A stretch of 64,000 nucleotides of DNA from Scytalidium lignicola (taxonomy: Eukaryota; Ascomycota; Leotiomycetes), in NCBI GenBank assembly GCA_002812745.2, contig NCSJ02000083.1:62001-126000 (forward strand), given 5' to 3'. How positions within the stretch are numbered: position 1 is the stretch's first letter; each line of letters opens with the position of its first letter. A program made the position numbers and the translations under genes. This document shows positions 1 to 11,923 of the stretch, piece by piece. The notes under the pieces were generated by a model. The model saw only the letters and a program-made list of their open reading frames with translations. It was not told the DNA's origin and searched no databases.

Positions 1-1900
1 AAGTTATAATAAGTGTAAAAGACATCAATTGGTTACTTGTATACGTTAAACTAATTAATAATACTTAAAGAGTAAATTATGTATTTATAAGTGTATCTGT
101 TTATATTATCATAAGAAGTATAAAGTGTACAAACATAATCTGTCCATTTTTATAATCAGTAACAACTTCTTTATAGTCATGCATAGTCTATCCTGGTTGA
201 ATCTCTTCTAGTATAACGTTAAATAATATTTGAACAACTGTTATATATTTAGTATTTTGTTATATACAAACACTAGTACAACAAAGGCAATGTTGTAATT
301 CTTATAACTTCTTGTAGTTAACCTTCCCAAAGATATCAACTATAAAGTCCTTAAAATCATATTAAAATAAGTCTTAAAGATTATTGTCTATGACTTTGTA
401 ATACTTATATTTATACACTTTGACAATAATGAATTCCATTAAGTTTTCTACTAACATAATAATTATTACTATTCTGTTTTCTCATTTATTGATTAATATT
501 ATACAATTTACCTCTCTTATACTCTTACTGTTAAAGTCTTCTTCTATAACTCCTTGAATTCTTATAATTCAAATGTAATAAGTATAAGTATATTATAAGA
601 ACATTGTTATGTATAATAACATTATCAATAGATATCTGTAATATCATCAATTCTCCTGAATAAGCATTTGACTCTGTTATAATGTCCTTTTGTAAGTAGT
701 AATAAATGAAAGTAATAAAGAATAATTTATAGAATATAACAGTCAAATAATTAACCACTTTATAACTTAATAAGAAACAATACATTTCCCTCCTTCAACT
801 AAAGTAATTAACGTATGTAAAAAAGCTACAAATACACTTATACAAACAACATTATTACTTGAAATTAAGATGTAAAAGAGTTATAAATACACTTATACAA
901 ATACTTATCACAATTTCCTGATTTGTAAGTACAGACTAATCAATGTTAGTTTCACTTGTAGCACATAGTACAGTATGTAACTTTACATAATATACTATTT
1001 ATACTTTCATGGTAATTTGTTGTTATCAAGGGGGAATAAGAGCATTATAGAGCTGTAATAACTCTGTAAGCTCCTATTGCTTAATCTAGACTAGTCTACA
1101 CTGCACATGCCCAGCACATGACTACAGACGAATAATCTACTAACATATCAAAAATATTTAATATATTCTTGAAAAAGCACTTTTAAAAAGTCAACTTCCT
1201 TCTTTTTTTAAAACTTATTTATACAAAATTNAAAAAGGTTATTATAAAAGCTATTATTAATGTTAAAATCTAGAAGGTTACTAATAATCAACTTATAAAA
1301 GCCTTAAAAAAACAATAATAATACTAAAAACATAAAATTAAACAAATAAAGAGTAATAAAGTTATAAGAATAAAAGTATTATAAAAGAAAAAGCTAAACA
1401 TAATAAAAAAAGCTTTTAAGGTTAAATTTAAGTCTTTATACTAAATTAATTATAATTTGTTTATCTTATTAATAATAATTGTCAAGTCTCTTAAAAAGAA
1501 GTTAATTAACTTAACAACTTAAATTATAATTACAAAATTATATTTATAATTAAGATTAAAGCTTTTTACTAATCAGATTAAACTTATTTCTTTAATGAAA
1601 GTAAAGTCTAAATCTCCAGCAAAAATACTTCTTAAACCATTAAAATCAATATTACAACTATCATAATTACAAGAAGAAAGTACAATTATTATAGAAGATC
1701 AGGTTTTAACACCAAAAGAGTAAGTACAACAGTCATAAACAAGTGAAGAGAAGCCAGAAATATTAAGGTTTAGCAAGTCTGGAAGGCAATTATGGCCTTC
1801 TCAGTGGTTGAGGGATTAGTAAAGCATAATTTTAAGGTTTAGCTAGTGTAATTAATGCCTATAATTGATGTTGAATTAGTGGGTTATAGCCTAAAATCCC
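1..1900. repeat. AT-rich decayed repeat region
   Basis: This stretch is strikingly rich in A and T, full of TAA, TAT and TTA words, and has no usable reading frame longer than about 85 codons. That pattern is what repeat-induced point mutation leaves on old transposons in Pezizomycotina. I cannot recognise a parent element. The composition returns to normal near 1900, so a boundary lies there. An N at 1231 sits beside an A run and looks like a base-calling artefact. Confidence 0.6.
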
Positions 1901-2755
1901 CTGTAGGGTCCTTATTTTTGCTGTGTTTCAGCTATCCGGGGTGTCCGACTGAGCGCTCTGTCCGATTGGCTAGTAAGTACTGGTATCACCTGACATTCAT
2001 ACTTGTGTAAAAATATTCTGACTAATGACGTCTAATTGGAAAATTGTAGCAAAGATATTATACTATTGCTCTGCACGTCCATCAGTTCTCTCACATCTCC
2101 TCCGCAATCATTTCAAGCTCGTGAATAAAGTGTCCGGGGCAAGAGGAGCAGATCGAATGTTACAAAAAAACTACAGTAACAATGACCAGACCTTGGCTCT
2201 CTTCGCATTTGTGCGGAGGCCCGATGTTGATCTACGGACGTGGACGGCCGTGGATGGCCGTGGACGGTGGTTGACGGTTGTTGCGATAGTAGACGGCCGT
2301 TGACGGTCGTTAGCAAACGGCTTCAAAAAAGGCATCAGTGCGATAAGGGGCCCTTAGAGAGCCAATAACGCTATTTAGGCTGTTCTAGCGGGATGATTTC
2401 GGGCTGCTCCCCTGTATTCTCCATATTTTTGACTTATTAGTCAAGTGTCGACATATCTCCGACTGTTGATTACTATACTTTTTTATTTTTTATTTTTACA
2501 ATCATACTCTTTATTCGGCTATTCCTAATCAGGAGCCTGTAGAGACTCCTCGAGCTACAGTACACGTTGATTAATATACTGTGTGTTTATTTAACGCCGA
2601 CGTCTAGGAGGGCATTACATTATAGGCTCCAGCTCTAACGAATCTATCATGTTCTTAAAACTAAAATTACTAATGACAGACGGTAAATGTAGATATAATG
2701 GCAGCGCATTCCGAGGGTAGTCACCTTTTGAAAGTTCAATTTCCAAATCATTCAG
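1901..2755. other. intergenic, imperfect GACGGCCGT repeats
   Basis: No gene is recognised. Around 2230-2310 short imperfect copies of a GACGGCCGT-like unit follow one another and create overlapping open frames on both strands that look like repeat artefacts. The last few hundred bases hold the promoter of the alcohol dehydrogenase gene; no specific site is evident. Confidence 0.4.
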
Positions 2756-2884
2756 ATGGTCTTCAAGGACATACGAAACAAACTTTCAGAGAAAATCAAA
2801 CATTCAAATCACCGAGTGTCCAATAACAACAGCAGCAGTAGCAGCAGCAGCAGTAGCACCAATAATAACCTAAAGTCAGCAAAA

Positions 2885-3987
2885 ATGGGTTTCGACTTCA
2901 CAGTTTACAAAGGTGGCAAGAACGGACTGGTCAAGTCTTCTACTCACAGAGATGACCTAAAGACCGGCGAAGTCTTCATCCAGGTAACCCATAGTGGTAT
3001 CTGCGGTACCGACAGGTTCTATAGGAATGCGGACATGGTGCTGGGTCACGAAGGAGCAGGTATTGTCAAACAGATTGGGCCAGGAGTCAAAACCCTTAAA
3101 GTGTAGGCCAAGTTCATCCATAGAGGAGATAGATATTACTGACACGGCGTATAGGGGTGACCGAGTTGGATGGGGGTATGCGCATGATTCATGTGGTCAT
3201 TGTCATGAGTGTCTCACAGGTCAGGAGCAATATTGTGCTGAAAGGCACATCTACGGTTCAAGCAATCTCGATCAAGGATCCCTCGCAACCCACGCAATAT
3301 GGCTTGAATCGTTCTTGTTCCGGATCCCCGATAACCTGAAGAACGAAGACGCAGCACCACTCATGTGTGGTGGTGCGACGGTTTTCAATGCTCTAAACGC
3401 TTATGATGTCAAGGCCTACCACAGAGTTGGTGTCCTTGGAGTTGGTGGATTAGGCCACTTCGCAATTCAGTTTGCAGCAAAAATGGGCTGCGAGGTAGTC
3501 GTCTTCTCGACCACGCCATCCAAGAAGGCAGAAGCGCTACAATTTGGAGCTCGAGAGTTTTATACAGTAGCAGAACTAGGGAAGACCGACAATATTCGAC
3601 CCATTGACCATCTCCTCGTCACTACAAACACCTTGCCAGATTGGGATGTGTAAGATCACTAAAACTCTATTTGTCTAGAGCGTATTGCTAATTAAATGAC
3701 ATAGATATCTTCCTCTTATAGCCAAAGGAGGGACCATCTACCCTCTTACTGTCGCTTTCGATAAGCTGCAAATCTCCGCCTTCGCATTAAGCACTGCTGG
3801 TATCCGGGTACAAGGGTCATTCATTGCTGCAAGAAACTTGCATCAGAAGATGCTAGAGTTCTCGGCCTATCATGACATTAAACCTGTTATTCAAAAATGG
3901 CCAATGAGCGAGGAAGGGATCAACGAAGCTTTCAAAAGACTGGATGAAAATTCCATGCGATATCGGGGTGTTATTGTCGTCCAGTAG
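2885..3987 (+). CDS. zinc-dependent alcohol dehydrogenase, CAD-type MDR
   Basis: Predicted to oxidise or reduce an alcohol/aldehyde pair with NADP(H) in the cytosol, as in the cinnamyl/aryl alcohol dehydrogenase family. Three exons (2885-3102, 3155-3649, 3705-3987) give 331 residues in frame. Catalytic zinc ligands are visible as the Cys of HSGICGTD, the His of GHEGAG and the Cys of LMCGGATVF. The four structural zinc cysteines lie in SCGHCHECLTGQEQYC. The Rossmann motif is GVLGVGGLGHFAIQFA. Introns are 52 and 55 bases; the second acceptor (3704) restores the family sequence VYLPLIAKGGTIYPLTV. I chose the ATG at 2885 because the family starts there (MGFDFTVYKG). An in-frame ATG at 2756 would add 43 residues with a polyserine tract from an AGC microsatellite. 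Substrate is unknown. Confidence 0.85.
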
Positions 3988-5079
3988 AGATTAGAGATTA
4001 AACAAAGAAGGCTTAAAGTACTTTTCGGTATCTTCTGAAAGCAGTCTCTTTTATAGTAGGCGTAAGACAGAGTTAAGAATATAATTTATTACCTTTACTA
4101 CAATTTATCCTTTGATTAATATAATAAGTAACTTGCTACTATTTTTATATATTATACTAAAACGCAAGACTAACAGGGCAATATTTTATACGACTTTTAT
4201 TCCTAAATACAGCTCTTATGACTAATTTGGCATTGTAGCAGTGTATTTGGATTTATTAACAGTCCGCGAGGGAATGCCAAAATCTGAGAATTTTCTTCAT
4301 GTGAATTCTGCACCTTGAAAGCTCCGCATCCATTCAGAGAAAGGCAAAAAGCCACTAGGTACACGAGAAGTCAGAACCTGGTGGCCAATTGACCTTTCGT
4401 AACTTGCCTTTGCTTGGCTATAGAATGGATGTGCAGAGTCGTTCAAGTAGCAGGCATCAGGGTGGAGCATAGCCTTGTACACTATTTTCTTGCTATGCCG
4501 TCTTGGGGTTGCTCAAACATACTCTATGACGTGTCTGGCCAAAATTGTCCAGGTTACCTTGCCGTCTAGAGAATTTGACCCGAAAATAGCCCTTGCGGGC
4601 CGGCTTATGGATTGCGGCCGCAGAAGAGCGCGCTGCCACTTGCGGGATTTAGAATGACATAGATAGCATGCCGAATGGATATGTGGCGAGAAGTAGGAGC
4701 CGTACCTTGCGAGCTTGTTTATTAAGCTTAGTTCCGAGCAACGGCATTACATTACCCCTTTACAGGATCTTTGTAAAATGATAGTAGATCGGCAGTTGAT
4801 ATTCACAGTGGGGTCCGGAGAGAGAACTTTCATAAACTCCACTTCCCACGCTTGTTACTCTATCATGGACGGTATTCTTCCCGGTCGTACTTTCCAGAAT
4901 GTTGGCGCTGGTATTCTACGATCGCATTACCGCCGAGTGTTGGTAATCATATTCTGCGATCGCAATTACCGGGCAACAGGTCTGAAATGATATACAGATA
5001 GGCACGGCAATCAGATATGAAATGTGATTTATAGCAAGTAACTTTCAATTGTCTTTTCTTCAAATCTTGAACGCCTATC
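3988..5079. other. intergenic, no supported gene
   Basis: About 1.1 kb between two plus-strand genes. A 61-codon minus-strand frame at 4297-4482 and a plus frame at 4475-4657 have no recognisable match. A GC-rich patch with a NotI-like GCGGCCGC lies near 4614. A short near-tandem duplication of about 20 bases (copies near 4912 and 4950) is visible. Confidence 0.4.
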
Positions 5080-6049
5080 ATGCGGTTCAATTTCTCTTCT
5101 CAGAGGTTTTTTGGGCTTTTAAGTCTTCTACAACTCGCATCGGCTTCTGCATTTGGGAATTTTACGTTTGGGACGCTGCATGCTGTTCAAAATGGAGGAG
5201 TCTTGAATGTCGCCATCAACAATAATAGTACCAATATCAATGTGTACGACGCGAGGGTCCAGAGTGACCTTTATAATTTGGTAACAATTCTACAAGGCAA
5301 TACGACTGTGAAGGTGGTCGTCTTTACCAGCACTACCCCCGACTTTTTTTATTGGCCACCTTGATCTGATCCCTCGAGCCTGTAAGTTTGGCTTCTATTT
5401 TCCGTGTATCTAATCTCACCATTGTCTATCTTAGCACCGTTCTTTGAGGCCGATGACCCTCGTAATACAAATCAAGCATCGAAGCTGTTCTTCAACATCA
5501 CGCAGCTCAAGCAAGCAACGATAGCTGCAGTTGACGGCCGTGTAAGAGCTTTGGGCAACGAATTCATCCTATCTTGCGACATGCGTTTCGCCACAAAGGA
5601 AAAAACTTTACTAGGGCAGCCGGAGGTGGGCGTGGGCCTGGTACCGGGGGGGCGGCGGTACAGAGTATTTACCTCGACTGATTGGAAGGGGCCTTGCAAT
5701 GGAGTACATTCTCTCCTCCAAGGACATCGGAGCTGAGGATGCGGAGAGAATTGGGTGGATCAATAAAGCATTTACTACGCGAAAGCAGATGATGGCATAC
5801 GTGGATGAGCTTGCAAACCGTATTGCTCTTTTCCCGCAGGAGGTAATTGGGTTTGGAAAGCAAGCTATTAATGCGGCAAGCAGACCAACACCCCAAGCTC
5901 TTGAGGCTGAGAGGGAGGTGTTTGCCGAGACCCTTACATTTCCAGGGAGTCAACTACTAGTGGGAAAGCTTATTACGGCATCTCATAATGAGACAAAAGG
6001 ACAAGTGGAGTTATATCTAGGCGAGGCAATTCCGAGCTTCTATGACTAA
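5080..6049 (+). CDS. crotonase-family protein with signal peptide, two apparent homopolymer frameshifts
   Basis: Enoyl-CoA hydratase/isomerase (crotonase) fold. Residues 1-25 form a basic then hydrophobic signal peptide (RFFGLLSLLQLASASA), followed by NFT and NTT glycosylation sequons, so the product should enter the secretory route. The intron is 5382-5434. Crotonase landmarks are GRVRALGNEFILSCDMRFA and LLGQPEVGVG, which keep the two family glutamates. The frame breaks twice, in a T7 run (5344-5350) and a G7 run (5646-5652). Dropping one base from each gives 915 coding bases (304 residues), restores PDFFIGHLDLIPRA before the intron and a GG-EYLPRLIGRG stretch after the glycine loop. Both breaks lie in homopolymers in an assembly with homopolymer artefacts, so sequencing error is likelier than decay, but a recent pseudogene is possible. 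A paralogue without signal peptide lies at 17051-17932. Confidence 0.7.
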
Positions 6050-6487
6050 CGAGCCCAACAGCATGGGTCTATGCTCACAGGGTATTTTGCTCTGAAGTCT
6101 GCTAAAGCAAAAGTTCGACTTTTTATTTTGTAGTATAAGGCCTTCTATTACTTTCGAATAAATAAATTTAGCTTCTTATTTGTTATATTCCTCATCTCGA
6201 TACTCATATAACTTTGAGTCTAACTTGGTTTTGGCGATGCCTGAAAACAAGCCTGATCACATAGGCCCATACTGATGGGTTCGTAAGCAGACACAGAGGA
6301 TATACCAAGATGTGTTTGTCTACATAGTAGAATATTCTACAGCGGAGAAGGACGTGCCTTTGTTTACTGGGATGATAGATATAGCTTGAATAGACATGTT
6401 CTAACAATGTTGTTCGAAATATGGAATACTAATAAGCTCTCAAGCAGTGAAGTCCACCAAGAGCTCACTAATTTTTGCATTGAACTG
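6050..6487. other. convergent 3' spacer
   Basis: Spacer between the crotonase gene and the convergent SDR gene. I see no gene or repeat in it. Confidence 0.4.
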
Positions 6488-7305
6488 CTAGAAAAATTCC
6501 TGCCTCGTATGTTCAAAAGAAGCAAACATGTCTTTAGCGGTTCCAATAGGTATTTGGTCTTCGCCTTTAGCCAGCCTCGCGTATAGTTCATTGACAAATT
6601 CATCTACAGGCATACCAATCATATGACCATTACTCAGATCGGGCTGGTGCTTGGCATCGTGCATCTCAGTTTGCACAGCGGGGGGGGACACCTCGATGAC
6701 CTTGACATTTGGTGACTCAGTCTTCATCTGCTCTCGTAGGCACAAAATGTATGAGTGTATGGCCGCCTTAGAAGCGCCGTAGTTACCGCTGCGAAGTTAT
6801 GGGGGTGAGGGCAACCTGAGAGGTCGTATAGATCAGAGCGGTCTGGTGTGACTGCGCTTGAAGATGGGGGAGGAGAAATTTGGTTAGGTGGACTTGGGAG
6901 AGGTAATTGGTGAAAAGTTCCTCCTGGACAATGCTCAGCTCGACGGCTGAAGGCTGAGCGAAATTGAAACCGCGTTGTATGCCTGAGTTGAGGAGGATGC
7001 TGTCAATGTCTGGATGTGCCTTGCTGATATCGGCGACAAATGAAGGAATCTGTAAGTGCTTTAGCTGCTACTCTGCACTGCCAAGATGGAGGCCTCCTTG
7101 AAATTACCTGATCCAGCTTCAAAATATCAAGTACTGCAGTGGCAACCTTGTCCTTGCCATGCTTCGCGACGAAGTTGTCGAGATTTTCCTTTCTGCGGCC
7201 AACAGCAACGACGAAAATACCATTCTCCACGAGTTTATCGGCAAACGCAGCACCGATGCCAGATGTAGCCCCAATGATTAAAACCTTCTTATACTTGAGG
7301 CTCAT
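6488..7305 (-). pseudogene. short-chain dehydrogenase/reductase, one frameshift
   Basis: SDR oxidoreductase of the classical type. Exon 1 (7305-7108) starts MSLKYKKVLIIGATSGIGAA, the NAD(P)-binding TGxxxGIG motif in variant form. The intron is 7050-7107 with GTAATT...TACAG ends. Exon 2 carries LLNSGIQRGF, then NYGASKAA with the YxxxK catalytic pair, and ends at EFF. Between TPIT and RSGNYG, near 6797, the frame slips by one base; the exon sum is 760, one more than a multiple of three, so one extra base explains it and the corrected product would be 252 residues. The break is not in a long homopolymer, which makes true inactivation more likely than for the crotonase, though an error cannot be excluded. 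Substrate unknown. Confidence 0.65.
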
Positions 7306-8191
7306 TTTAGCTGGATAATTGTGTAATAACGCTAGATAAGGGGCTTGCGAGCGTATTTTTCTCCAGGAGCTTGTCTCTCGAGGGGCCGTGATTATACAGG
7401 TATAGTTACGCACGTAAATAAGAGGAGAACACAGACTTCAACAAGAAATCAAGTTCCGGGAGTTCCGGCAATTGATGATTTGTCCTCTAACCAGATCTCG
7501 AAAGATTCGTGGTGTTCCCTCGCTTGAAGTGACCCTGATTATCAAGCAAGAGCAGATTTAGACCGTAGAAACTTTCCTCCAAATTCTTAACGACTAGGCT
7601 CTTTTTTATGAGCTAGCTCATGCAGACTTAGACCTGACTTGACTAATTCAAGACGCACCTTGTTGCCTTATCTGGAAGTTACAGTCATCGTATCTGGTCA
7701 ATACTTAAGTAAGGAGCCCGAAATGTTGACGATTCACCCCTTGGCCTGCCATCTAATGATATGAAGTCGGTGCTGACTGGTGGTGAACTTTCGGCGATAT
7801 TGATAATGCAAGGATGGTTTTCGACTTAGTACAACCTACTGTATTTCCCTAAAAGATTCATACCTGTAAGGGTTAACACTAGGATTATGACTAGGATTAG
7901 ACTAGGATTGTGAGATTCTGAACAAGAACCGCAAGGACCTTATGAGCTCATTTGGATAATATTCATAAAATAAAATTCCCACTTGACAACGGTTATACAA
8001 CGGTTTGAACAAATGAGATCACGCAAATCACATTTTTACCCTTACAGGTGATCTTTGGAGGGGGGTAGAGGGTTAGTATATGCTGGAAATCAAAATCTGG
8101 ACTAGGTTCCATTGTTACGGACAATAGAAGGTAGCCTTTATTAAACTATATTCTCAAATATACTCTACCAGTTGCAAAACTATTCGCCGCA
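7306..8191. other. intergenic, no feature seen
   Basis: About 0.9 kb between two minus-strand genes. It includes the promoter side of the SDR gene and the 3' side of the HSP31-like gene. No reading frame or repeat that I can support. Confidence 0.4.
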
Positions 8192-9006
8192 TTACTTTCT
8201 ACCTATGGCTTTGAGAATAGCCTTTCCTGTGCCTTCTGCACTGGCTGGGTTTTGTCCAGTGATCAGTCGGCCACCCTTTGATACAACAACCTTCTCAGCC
8301 CATGGGTCAGCAGCTTTGAGATATTTGCCGCCGCTGATCTTGTTGAGCTCCGTTTCAAGCATGAATGGCATTGCAGGAGACAAACCAACAGCATCCTCCT
8401 CTGCATTCGAGAAGCCGGTGACGTCTGCCCCAGCAATAAGAGGTGTGCCATCGGATAGCTTAGCCTTTACAAGTGCGGCTGACCCGTGGCAGACGGCAGC
8501 GACTACCTTACCAGACTCATAGAACTCTCTGATTATCTGGAGGGAATTTGCGTCGTTGTAAATATCCCACATTGCTGTTGTCAAAAAGGTCAGGATTATA
8601 ACATATTACGATACTAGTAGAATACTCACGGCCATGACCACCAACGTAGAAAACTGCTGAAAAATATTTCGCCTTTCCGGTGAACTGGGACAGCTTCTCG
8701 GTGTTTTTCCATAGCTTAGACTTCGTATTCAAGAAAGATACCGAAACTTCGTCCTTAAACATTTGAACAGAGCCTTGATCGATAGGTGCTTCACCACCAG
8801 CTGGGGAAGCAACGACTATCTCGGCATATGGGCTGAGCACTTCATACGGATGTGCAAACTCTGGCTATTTGAGGGACAGTTATTAAGGGCGATAAAGTAT
8901 CAGCCAATATTCTCCCTACCAAATACCATCCAGTAGGTTTGTCAGTATTGCCCATCACATTGTGGGACGTGAGAACAAAAAGAACTTTTGGTTTAGTAGT
9001 TGCCAT
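8192..9006 (-). CDS. HSP31-like DJ-1/ThiJ/PfpI family protein
   Basis: Member of the DJ-1/PfpI superfamily closest to yeast Hsp31-type glutathione-independent glyoxalase (methylglyoxal to lactate) and stress chaperone. Three exons (9006-8920, 8864-8630, 8574-8192) sum to 705 bases, 234 residues, a typical length. Family landmarks in order: MATTKPKVLFVLTSHNVMG, PTGWYL then PEFAHPYEVLSPYAEI, ASPAGGEAPID, FYVGGHGPMWDIYND, VVAAVCHGSAAL with the nucleophilic Cys at the elbow, VTGFSNAEEDAVG, PFMLETEL, and LITGQNPASAEGTGKAI. Introns are 55 bases each and junctions restore PTGWYL-PEFAHPYE and GGHG-PMWD exactly. The frame is open. Substrate and physiological role are inferred from the family only. Confidence 0.88.
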
Positions 9007-10287
9007 TTTATATGTCAGAGTTAGGGGCTGATGCAATAATGATGGTGAGGATAATGAAGTGTTCTGGAGAGAATGGTTTGTTTTATATACTCAATCATAG
9101 GATATCTGTCTCTGGAACCATATTATCAATCAAATCACTCAAAGAACTTCCTAGAAACAACCACAGACAACTTCTTAGACGCAGACTGCTCCAGGTACAA
9201 TCGTTCTACTTCACCGATTCTTAACTCCGAATGGAAAATACCACAGCCAGAATAAAGTTGACTTTGGTTCGTCAGCTTATCAGTGAGCCTTTTGTTTTTA
9301 GAAACCCGGTCAATTTAGAACTACTATATAGCACAAGTGTCATAGGGAAAGAAAGTAACGTGTAGTGGTGTTCTGAGTACGAGCAGAAAAGTGCGGGCGT
9401 TGACAAAGCCCGGAGGGCCGACAAAAGTCCGCAGCCCTCCGCTTTGCGGGCCTCACTTCCGCAAGCGGGCGTGCTTGATTAAGCTTCGACTAGTAAGTAC
9501 CAGCGCCGCTTGTAAAATCCAGAATTTTTATAATGTCTGCGACAGAGGTTGAATAAGCTGCAGCAAACTCATCACGACTAGTCAGACTCGAGAGTCAAGA
9601 ATTTGTAACGGAGTAAATGTACAATTGGAATGCAAGACCTGATGGCAAAATCACTAGATATTGCCGTTGAAGTTTTTGCTGTATGATTATTAAAGACGAT
9701 TGGCAAGACTAAATCTACTGCTGTACAAGGTCTGGAATTATTAATTTACGATAGGAAAACATTGCTGTGGTAGAATAAGTCACGCTTTTCAGTAGATAAG
9801 GTTACGTGTACGACGTTAGATATATAGACGCTTTTAGTACATTTATGAATTTCGTTAAGATAATCCACTATCTCTGTTAGACCCGATATGTAAAAGTTAC
9901 AAGTTATTCTATAGGAGTGAATAATATTAATGATATCATATATGTGAAAATTAATATCCTATCTCTCATATTTGTAATCGTAATAGTGAATACCCCAGGC
10001 ACCAATTTATAATGTATGTTCTCCTGCCACTAGCTGATTTATAATCTGATTGAAGTATCTAATTTTGACCCAGGGGATTGTTATTTATGATCTGCCTACA
10101 ACATAGAATCTAGTATCGACAATCTGTTGATATTGCTACTATACCACCGCAGAAACTTGGTATTATATTTAGAGCAACACCTTTACCTCTTTGAGTTGCA
10201 GGTAAATTTTCTAAAAATTGTCTGCCACACGTCATAAGTTTGCAGTACCACTCATGAAAACCCTTGTGTCCAGCTCCGGTTGGAGGC
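9007..10287. other. intergenic, GC-rich hairpin-prone patch
   Basis: About 1.3 kb. It holds the promoter of the HSP31-like gene. Near 9405-9475 a GC-rich patch in otherwise AT-rich DNA contains complementary GGAGGGC and GCCCTCC words that could fold. No gene recognised. Confidence 0.35.
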
Positions 10288-11436
10288 TCAATGCTCTTCC
10301 ACAATTCGATACACCAGCTTTTCGCCAGATACCTTCCCATCCTGCAGCAAATTCAGTCCTTTGTCGATTGCGCTAAGTCCACCCTGCATAAGCTTGACTT
10401 TGTGCGGTTTAATCTTTCCCTCTGAAAGCAGATTTTCAGTGATCTTGAAGAAGCTAATTGCAAACTCGCGATCGGCTGGAGGAGCTTTGAAGTCAAAGGC
10501 GCCAAGAAACTTGAAGTCATTGCCAAATGCTATTTAACTCAATTAGTATTTAACAACTGGAACGAAGCGCACTTATTCGGTAGTTGTAGAGGCCCTAGGA
10601 ACATGTTTACCTGTATAAGCTAGGGTCAGAAAATACTGAATGTCTTTTCGGTGTTTAGATGCGTCGACTTCAAGAATCTGCGCAACTTTTCCACCGTTCG
10701 AAGATATACACCCGTCTACGATCGTAGCAGACCCTTCCTCCGAGATGGTGTCCAAGGCAAACTCGAGCTTGTTATCAGTACACTCGCGCACCTTCTTCGC
10801 TACGTCCGCATCGTTATAGTCGAAGACGGCATCTGCCCCGAGGGATAATAACCAGTCGTGGTTGCGTTTGCTTGCCAGTGTAACTACAGTCAGTCCAGAT
10901 AACTTGGCATACTGAATTGCCAGGTTCCCTACTGATGTGCTGCCTCCGTAAATAAGCACTGGAAATGGTTTCGTGGCTGGCTTGGTAGGCAACGGAAGCC
11001 CCAGATTCTGATATGATGTTTGCCCAGCAGTGATGGAGGCGACACCTATAGTGCTGGCCTCCTCAGCGGACATTGCCTTAGGAATCTTGACACATGTACC
11101 TGAGTCAACATTCGCATACTCACTGAAGATACCCGTCTCTGTGTCGTTGGCATTCGATCCGTACGCGAAGCCTGCAATGCGGTCGCCAATCTTCAGATCA
11201 CCACCCACTCCAGGGCCGAGCTTGTCAATGACACCAGCATAGTCGCATCCAACAGTGGTGTTGATACCTGGTTTACCTTTCCACCATAAAACGTGTTTCC
11301 AGTCCGTAGGGTTTAGTGCGACCGCTAACACCTTGACTCTTACGAACCCTTTGGCTGGCTCTGTGACTGGTGTGGAGAGAACTGTAGCTTTGCCCTGTTC
11401 TTGGAGCTTGAAGGCCTTCTGGGTTGATGGTGCCAT
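10288..11436 (-). CDS. zinc-free MDR oxidoreductase, trans-enoyl-reductase-like
   Basis: Medium-chain dehydrogenase/reductase of the quinone oxidoreductase/trans-enoyl reductase group (ToxD/LovC-like), NADPH-dependent. Exon 1 11436-10611, intron 10530-10610 (81 bases), exon 2 10529-10288; 355 residues, intact. The N-terminal GroES-like domain has VLAVALNPTDWKHV and TTVGCDYAGVI; the cofactor domain has VLIYGGSTSVGNLAIQYAKL and LGADAVFDYND. The C-terminus KVSGEKLVYRIVEEH is typical of the family. No catalytic zinc ligands are seen, as expected for this subgroup. Such enzymes often partner polyketide synthases or act as stand-alone enoyl reductases; no synthase is in the window. I chose MAPSTQKAF as start because an upstream in-frame ATG adds 16 atypical residues. 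Confidence 0.85.
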
Positions 11437-11738
11437 GTCACTTAGCTTTTCCTCAGAATAGACTTTAGGATCAACGTCTCGCACAGAAGATGTGAGATAG
11501 CAACAATGGAGACAGAAGAATGTACAGCTGGAGGCTAGTGCAAGACTTCATATTCTTTGTTATATGAATCCATCGTCGGTAGGTCACAAATACATCTTTG
11601 TCATCTGCTTCCTGTGAGAAAGCCTGATCTACTTACAAATCTGTCCTTGATCGAGCTACGGTTCGGGAAGATTGGTAACATCACGTCAAGTCGCGAGTCA
11701 GGGGATAACACATAGGTCGGATTCTACTCTGTATAATA
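11437..11738. other. upstream region of the MDR gene
   Basis: About 300 bases up to the left end of the pogo-type transposon. This is the promoter side of the minus-strand MDR gene. No recognised site. Confidence 0.3.
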
Positions 11739-11841
11739 GTTGGTTGCGCTCGGAGGGTGGGAAATTTCGCTAACCAACCACCCAGGGGCGGTTGGCACAN
11801 TTTTTCTCGTCACCTCAAAAAATCTCGTCACCTTTCGCGAG
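11739..11841 (+). repeat. left terminal inverted repeat of pogo element
   Basis: Matches the right end at 14041-14142 in reverse complement over its full length, with one substitution near the inner end and one extra N at 11800. Within it CTCGTCACC occurs twice, separated by TCAAAAAAT, a possible transposase-binding direct repeat. Confidence 0.92.
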
Positions 11842-11923
11842 TCCCAAACATTAAAATCACGTACCTTTATTACGCGTTTTGGTGGCAACTCCATACAATA
11901 TTATAATCGATATACTTCTCAAA

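Noticed and set aside
2025..2316. Overlapping open frames on both strands
   Set aside because: They are produced by the imperfect GACGGCCGT repeat and have no family resemblance.
4297..4482. Minus-strand frame ending SEWMRSFQGAEFT
   Set aside because: Reads protein-like but only 61 codons, with no recognised family and no neighbouring exon.
9405..9475. GC-rich hairpin-like patch
   Set aside because: Stem is short and imperfect, with no transcription signals; not called as an RNA gene.
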